This document shows positions 23,199-26,947 of a DNA stretch of 26,947 bases, piece after piece. This DNA is from Bacteroidota bacterium (lineage in GTDB: Bacteria > Bacteroidota > Ignavibacteria > Ignavibacteriales > Melioribacteraceae), in assembly GCA_023447335.1 (NCBI GenBank), contig JAEXOD010000018.1:1-26947 (forward strand). The letters are read 5' to 3'. The notes below the pieces were generated by a model. It was given only the letters and a program-made list of their open reading frames with translations. It searched no databases and had not been told where the DNA came from. Position numbers and translations under genes: made by a program. Within the stretch, counting starts at the first letter, position 1. Each line of letters opens with the position of its first letter.

Positions 23199-26005
23199 AA
23201 ACGAGAATAATATTAATTTTGCTATTTATTGTCACTACTTTTGCATTTGCTCAAGAAAAAGGAAAACTTGAAGGTGTTGTAAAAGATGCCGGTACAAAAG
23301 ATAATTTACCTGGTGTTAATATAATGCTAAAAGGTACATATTACGGAGCGGCATCAGGTTTTGACGGTAGATATAGTATTGATAAAATAAACCCCGGCAC
23401 ATATACCGTAGAAGTAACTTTAATTGGTTACAAGACTATGCAGTTTACGGGTATTAAAATATTGGCAAATAAAACTACAAGTTTAGACATTGTAATGACA
23501 GAAACTGTTTTAACAATGGAACAAGATGTAGTAGTTGTTGGAGATAAACCGTTAGTTGAAGTTGACGAAACTCAAAGTAAAAGGACTATTTCCAGACAAG
23601 ACATAGAAGTTGCCGTAATTGAAAATATTAAAGATTTGGTTACTCAGCAATCAGGTGTTGTACAATCCGATAATGCAATTCATATTCGTGGTGGTAGAAG
23701 TTATGAAAATGCTTTCTTGTTGGATGGTGTTTCTGTGCAAGATCCTTTAGCCGGAACCGGTTTTGGTTTACAATTAAGTTCCAGTTCAATTGAAGAGGTT
23801 GAAGTTATTACCGGTGGTTATAACGCTGAATATGGTGATGCAACCAGTGGTGTTGTAAATGTAAGAACAAGAGAAGGTGGGGATAAATATAGCGGAGCAA
23901 TTTCGTACAAACGTGATAATTTTGGAAATCGTGAATCATTTCATGTTTTTAATACAGATATTTTGGAAAGTAATTTAAGCGGTCCGGAACCTTTTACAAG
24001 ATATTTATTACCTGCCTTAGGATTAAAAATACCCGGTGAAATTACATTTTTCGGTACTTTTTATATGGGTATTACAGATGGTATAACACAAGGATATAAT
24101 AAAGCTACGGCTGATCAGTTGTATTCCTCAACTTTTCACGGCTCAAAATATGCGCCTCGCTCTGAAAATAGTTGGTTTTGGTTGGCAAAATTAACGTATA
24201 AGGTTAGCTCTACATTTAAGATTGGTTATTCGTTTAATCAGTCGGTAAATATTAATCAAAATAGTCAATCACTTCAGGCAAATTTGGAATATGTTGAACC
24301 TTCTCCCGGTTACCAATATGAATATCAAAATATATTAGGTAATGCGAATGTTTTCACACATAATAATAAATACAATTCATTAAATATTACACATACTCTT
24401 AATTCAAAAACCTTTTATGAATTAAAATTAAATCATTATTTTTCGACAATGCGAGCAGATGCTAACGGAAAATATTGGTATCAATATGAAGAACCAAAAG
24501 ACATAGTAACTTTTCCGATTGAATATTACAATTTAGGAAGAGATACAATCGGTGTTATTCCCGGAGACGGATTTTGGGATGTAGGTAATCCGTTTACTTG
24601 GAGAGATCACTTTATTAATGAATTTTCTGTTAAAGGAGATATTACAAGTTTCTTTGATACTAAAAATAAATTTAAAGCGGGTTTCAATGCTGTTTTCCAA
24701 GAAATGCAAGTTATTGATATTTACAAACCATGGATTGGAGAATTGGGATTAAATAATGATATTTATAAAGTTCATCCTGCAAAAGGATCATTTTATGCCC
24801 AAGATAATATTAATTTTAGCGGTATGATCTTAAACTTTGGTTTACGTTTGGATTATTGGTTCCCTGGTAAATACGTTGATGATGCAATAGAAAACCCGGA
24901 CGTTATTACTATTCCGCAAGAAACGAGAGACGCCTATATGAATGATACATATGGTTGGTTTGGTAACAGAAGGTGGAAAGCCAGATTAAGTCCTCGATTA
25001 GGTATTTCTCATCCTGTAACGGATAATCAGATATTGTTTTTCTCTTACGGACATTTTAGTAAATGGCCAAATCCTCAATTTGTTTATGCAAAATTAAGTC
25101 CTTCAAGTGCTCAATCTTCGTTTCAAAAATTTGGTAATCCAAATCTAAATCCTGAAACAACCGTAGCCTATGAATTAGGATTAAAAACACAATTTTCGCA
25201 AAATGATGTTTTAACTTTGACTGCTTATTACAAAGATATATTTGATTATATAAGAACACGAACTGCTAAAATTACTTCTGCACGTTTTGCAACTCAATCA
25301 TTTATTACGTATGCAAACTTAGATTATGCTAGAAGTCGTGGTCTTGAATTAGAATATAAGACTAGAATGGGTAAATGGTTCACCGGAATGTTCTCTTTTT
25401 CTTATGCAATAGTTACAGGTAAAAGCTCGAGTGCAGATGAAGGTGTTTTAATTTTACGCGGAGATTTAGACGAAAATGTAAAAGAAGAATATGTTTCATG
25501 GGATAGACCTATTACTGCTTCAGCAAATTTGAATTTTTATGTTGAAAGCGGAAAACCATTGTTTGGTTTCGGTGAAGGAATATTGGATGATTATAATTTA
25601 TATATTCGTGCATTTTTCCAATCAGGTAAAAGATATACCGAGTATGTTTTTACCGGTAGTTATGATACTGACGGAAGACCTGAGTATGTTTCTGACAAGA
25701 AAAACAGGAACGGAAAAACCGGTGATGATTGGTTTTATATAGATTTGAATTTTGAAAAGTACTTTAAATTTGCAGGATTAAAATTCTCATTTAATATTGA
25801 AGTTAATAATGTATTTGATTTCAAAAATTCTGCAATTATAAATCCGGTCACGGGTGAAGCTTATGAATACGGAGATCCTACTCCTACAACATGGAATGAT
25901 CCGTTGTATCCTGATTTACAAGCTCCGTTAAATGCATATCCATTTAACCCGGCAAGATATTTAACTAGAAGAAACATTAAATTTGGATTAAGTTTAAGAT
26001 TTTAA
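23195..26005 (+). CDS. TonB-dependent outer-membrane receptor with carboxypeptidase-like N-terminal domain
   Basis: 936 residues. Signal peptide (about 1-19, FAFAQ); CarboxypepD_reg-like domain (about 23-107; GVVKDAGTKDNLPGVNIMLKG); plug domain (about 130-232) with HIRGGRSYENAFLLDGVSV and VEVITGGYNAEYGDATSGVV; then a beta-barrel to the C-terminus, ending LTRRNIKFGLSLRF with the final aromatic. It lacks an N-terminal signalling (STN) domain, so no sigma/anti-sigma transduction is expected. The length is typical. The start overlaps the lipoprotein stop by 4 bases, and the PorV-family gene follows after one base. Substrate not deducible; in Ignavibacteria such receptors sit beside T9SS cargo and PorV-like genes and may serve secretion or adhesion assembly as well as uptake. 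Confidence 0.93.
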   Translation: MKTRIILILLFIVTTFAFAQEKGKLEGVVKDAGTKDNLPGVNIMLKGTYYGAASGFDGRYSIDKINPGTYTVEVTLIGYKTMQFTGIKILANKTTSLDIVMTETVLTMEQDVVVVGDKPLVEVDETQSKRTISRQDIEVAVIENIKDLVTQQSGVVQSDNAIHIRGGRSYENAFLLDGVSVQDPLAGTGFGLQLSSSSIEEVEVITGGYNAEYGDATSGVVNVRTREGGDKYSGAISYKRDNFGNRESFHVFNTDILESNLSGPEPFTRYLLPALGLKIPGEITFFGTFYMGITDGITQGYNKATADQLYSSTFHGSKYAPRSENSWFWLAKLTYKVSSTFKIGYSFNQSVNINQNSQSLQANLEYVEPSPGYQYEYQNILGNANVFTHNNKYNSLNITHTLNSKTFYELKLNHYFSTMRADANGKYWYQYEEPKDIVTFPIEYYNLGRDTIGVIPGDGFWDVGNPFTWRDHFINEFSVKGDITSFFDTKNKFKAGFNAVFQEMQVIDIYKPWIGELGLNNDIYKVHPAKGSFYAQDNINFSGMILNFGLRLDYWFPGKYVDDAIENPDVITIPQETRDAYMNDTYGWFGNRRWKARLSPRLGISHPVTDNQILFFSYGHFSKWPNPQFVYAKLSPSSAQSSFQKFGNPNLNPETTVAYELGLKTQFSQNDVLTLTAYYKDIFDYIRTRTAKITSARFATQSFITYANLDYARSRGLELEYKTRMGKWFTGMFSFSYAIVTGKSSSADEGVLILRGDLDENVKEEYVSWDRPITASANLNFYVESGKPLFGFGEGILDDYNLYIRAFFQSGKRYTEYVFTGSYDTDGRPEYVSDKKNRNGKTGDDWFYIDLNFEKYFKFAGLKFSFNIEVNNVFDFKNSAIINPVTGEAYEYGDPTPTTWNDPLYPDLQAPLNAYPFNPARYLTRRNIKFGLSLRF

Positions 26006-26006
26006 T

Positions 26007-26947
26007 ATGAAAAAACTATTAATATTATTGTTATTACCGTTGAGTATAAATTTTGCTCAATTGTTCCCCACACTTGGCGGACAGCGTGCCGGAATATCAA
26101 CCGCACAATTTCTAAAAATTGGTGTTGGCGGAAGAGCCACTGCAATGGGAGATGCATTTATAGCCGTAGCAAATGATGCTTCTGCTTTATTTTGGAATCC
26201 TGCAGGTGTTTCACAAATAGTTAACGATCAGGTTATGTTTTCGCATAACGAATGGGTTGTTGATATTAAACATGAATTCTTTGGTGCTGTTTATCATTTA
26301 TCACCAATGGATGTTGTCGGGGTTTCTTTTACCGCTTTACATATGGATGACATGCCTGTAACAACTGAATTTCAACCATATGGGACAGGAGAATATTTTA
26401 AATTTGGTGATATAGCTATCGGATTAACTTATTCTCGTAAAATGACTGAACAATTTAGTTTTGGCGGTACTATTCGTTATTTGGAAGAAACTTTAGATAA
26501 GTTGAAAATGCGTGGTATTATGATTGATTTGGGGACATATTATTGGACCGGATTAGGCTCAACTCGTTTTGCGGTTGCAATTACAAACTTTGGCAATGAA
26601 TTAAGTCCTGACGGAAAAATATTGCTATTTGGCAAAAGAGAAAAATCTGATTGGCAGTCTTTTTCACCTCCGACAATGTTTAGAATTGGATTTGCATTTG
26701 AACCATATGAAACAGAAGAACATAGAGTTACTACATCGATACAATTAAATCACCCAAATGATAATAGTGAAAACGTTTCTTTAGGTACTGAATATAGCTG
26801 GCGAAAGATGTTAAACTTACGCGCCGGGTACAAAATTAATGTTGATGAACAAGATTTTACATTTGGTGCAGGTGTTACTTTACCCGTTGCAATTGCAGAT
26901 GTTACTGTTGATTATGCTTATGCAAAATTTGAACGTTTAGGTAGTAC
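26007..26947 (+). CDS. PorV/PorQ-family outer-membrane protein (UPF0164), 3'-truncated by window edge
   Basis: An open frame of 313 codons from ATG 26007 to the right edge without a stop. Signal peptide about 1-18 (MKKLLILLLLPLSINFAQ). Residues from about 36 read GVGGRATAMGDAFIAVANDA followed by SALFWNPAG, the hallmark of the PorV/PorQ family; the rest shows barrel-type strands (FSFGGTIRYLEETL; LNLRAGYKI). PorV shuttles T9SS cargo from the translocon to the attachment complex in Bacteroidota; other members are of unknown role. One base separates it from the receptor gene, placing it in the same operon as two T9SS cargo genes. Whether it is PorV itself or a paralogue specific to this cargo cannot be told from the fragment. 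Confidence 0.88.
   Translation, partial: MKKLLILLLLPLSINFAQLFPTLGGQRAGISTAQFLKIGVGGRATAMGDAFIAVANDASALFWNPAGVSQIVNDQVMFSHNEWVVDIKHEFFGAVYHLSPMDVVGVSFTALHMDDMPVTTEFQPYGTGEYFKFGDIAIGLTYSRKMTEQFSFGGTIRYLEETLDKLKMRGIMIDLGTYYWTGLGSTRFAVAITNFGNELSPDGKILLFGKREKSDWQSFSPPTMFRIGFAFEPYETEEHRVTTSIQLNHPNDNSENVSLGTEYSWRKMLNLRAGYKINVDEQDFTFGAGVTLPVAIADVTVDYAYAKFERLGS

Noticed and set aside
1..26947. CRISPR array, insertion sequence, phage or toxin-antitoxin module
   Set aside because: I saw no spaced direct repeats, transposase or phage genes, or small paired toxin/antitoxin frames; the region reads as ordinary chromosome.

Overview
The window is AT-rich (roughly 30% GC by eye), gene-dense and lies in the Bacteroidota/Ignavibacteriota part of the tree. 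Three things point there: type A T9SS sorting domains with the NYPNPFNPST motif, a PorV/PorQ-family protein beside a TonB-dependent receptor with a carboxypeptidase-like N-terminal domain, and a tRNA preceded by a TTG/TAnnTTTG promoter of Bacteroidota type. The wording of the sorting domain (SLKIYN..GQEVTTLV...SSGVYFYR) resembles Ignavibacteria most. That assignment rests on family resemblance, not on a search.

Layout. 1-3.3 kb: the 3' end of nusB, an UMF1/Atg22-like MFS transporter on a TTG start, an M50B-like membrane metalloprotease on the other strand, a Yip1-like membrane protein coupled to a single-domain response regulator, and tRNA-Gly(CCC) with its promoter. 3.35-5.84 kb: a SAM-dependent methyltransferase (minus), an iron-sulfur L-serine ammonia-lyase and a small lipoprotein. 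5.84-10.78 kb: a minus-strand operon read from high to low coordinates, namely a large M1-aminopeptidase-like protein that has lost all zinc ligands, a polytopic membrane protein (4-base overlap), def, fmt, and a zinc-ribbon protein. 10.9-14.26 kb: a three-gene cassette of an outer-membrane porin-like protein, a short periplasmic binding-protein-like protein and a HAMP histidine kinase. 14.5-17.2 kb: a four-gene 2-oxoacid:ferredoxin oxidoreductase operon (delta-alpha-beta-gamma, VorB-like alpha), closed by a clear intrinsic terminator. 17.4 kb to the end: a surface/secretion operon of two large T9SS cargo proteins, a strong intergenic hairpin, a lipoprotein with a C-terminal amidotransferase-like fold, a TonB-dependent receptor overlapping it by 4 bases, and the start of a PorV-family gene that runs off the window.

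How the parts fit. The VOR operon would couple branched-chain 2-oxoacid oxidation (or acyl-CoA reductive carboxylation) to ferredoxin, which suits an anaerobic or fermentative lifestyle, as does the oxygen-sensitive serine deaminase. The last operon looks like a dedicated envelope system: cargo exported through T9SS with a PorV-like partner, plus a receptor/lipoprotein pair. The most unusual items are the zinc-less M1 pseudo-peptidase coupled to a membrane protein, the porin/binding-protein/kinase cassette, and the non-SusD lipoprotein coupled to the receptor.
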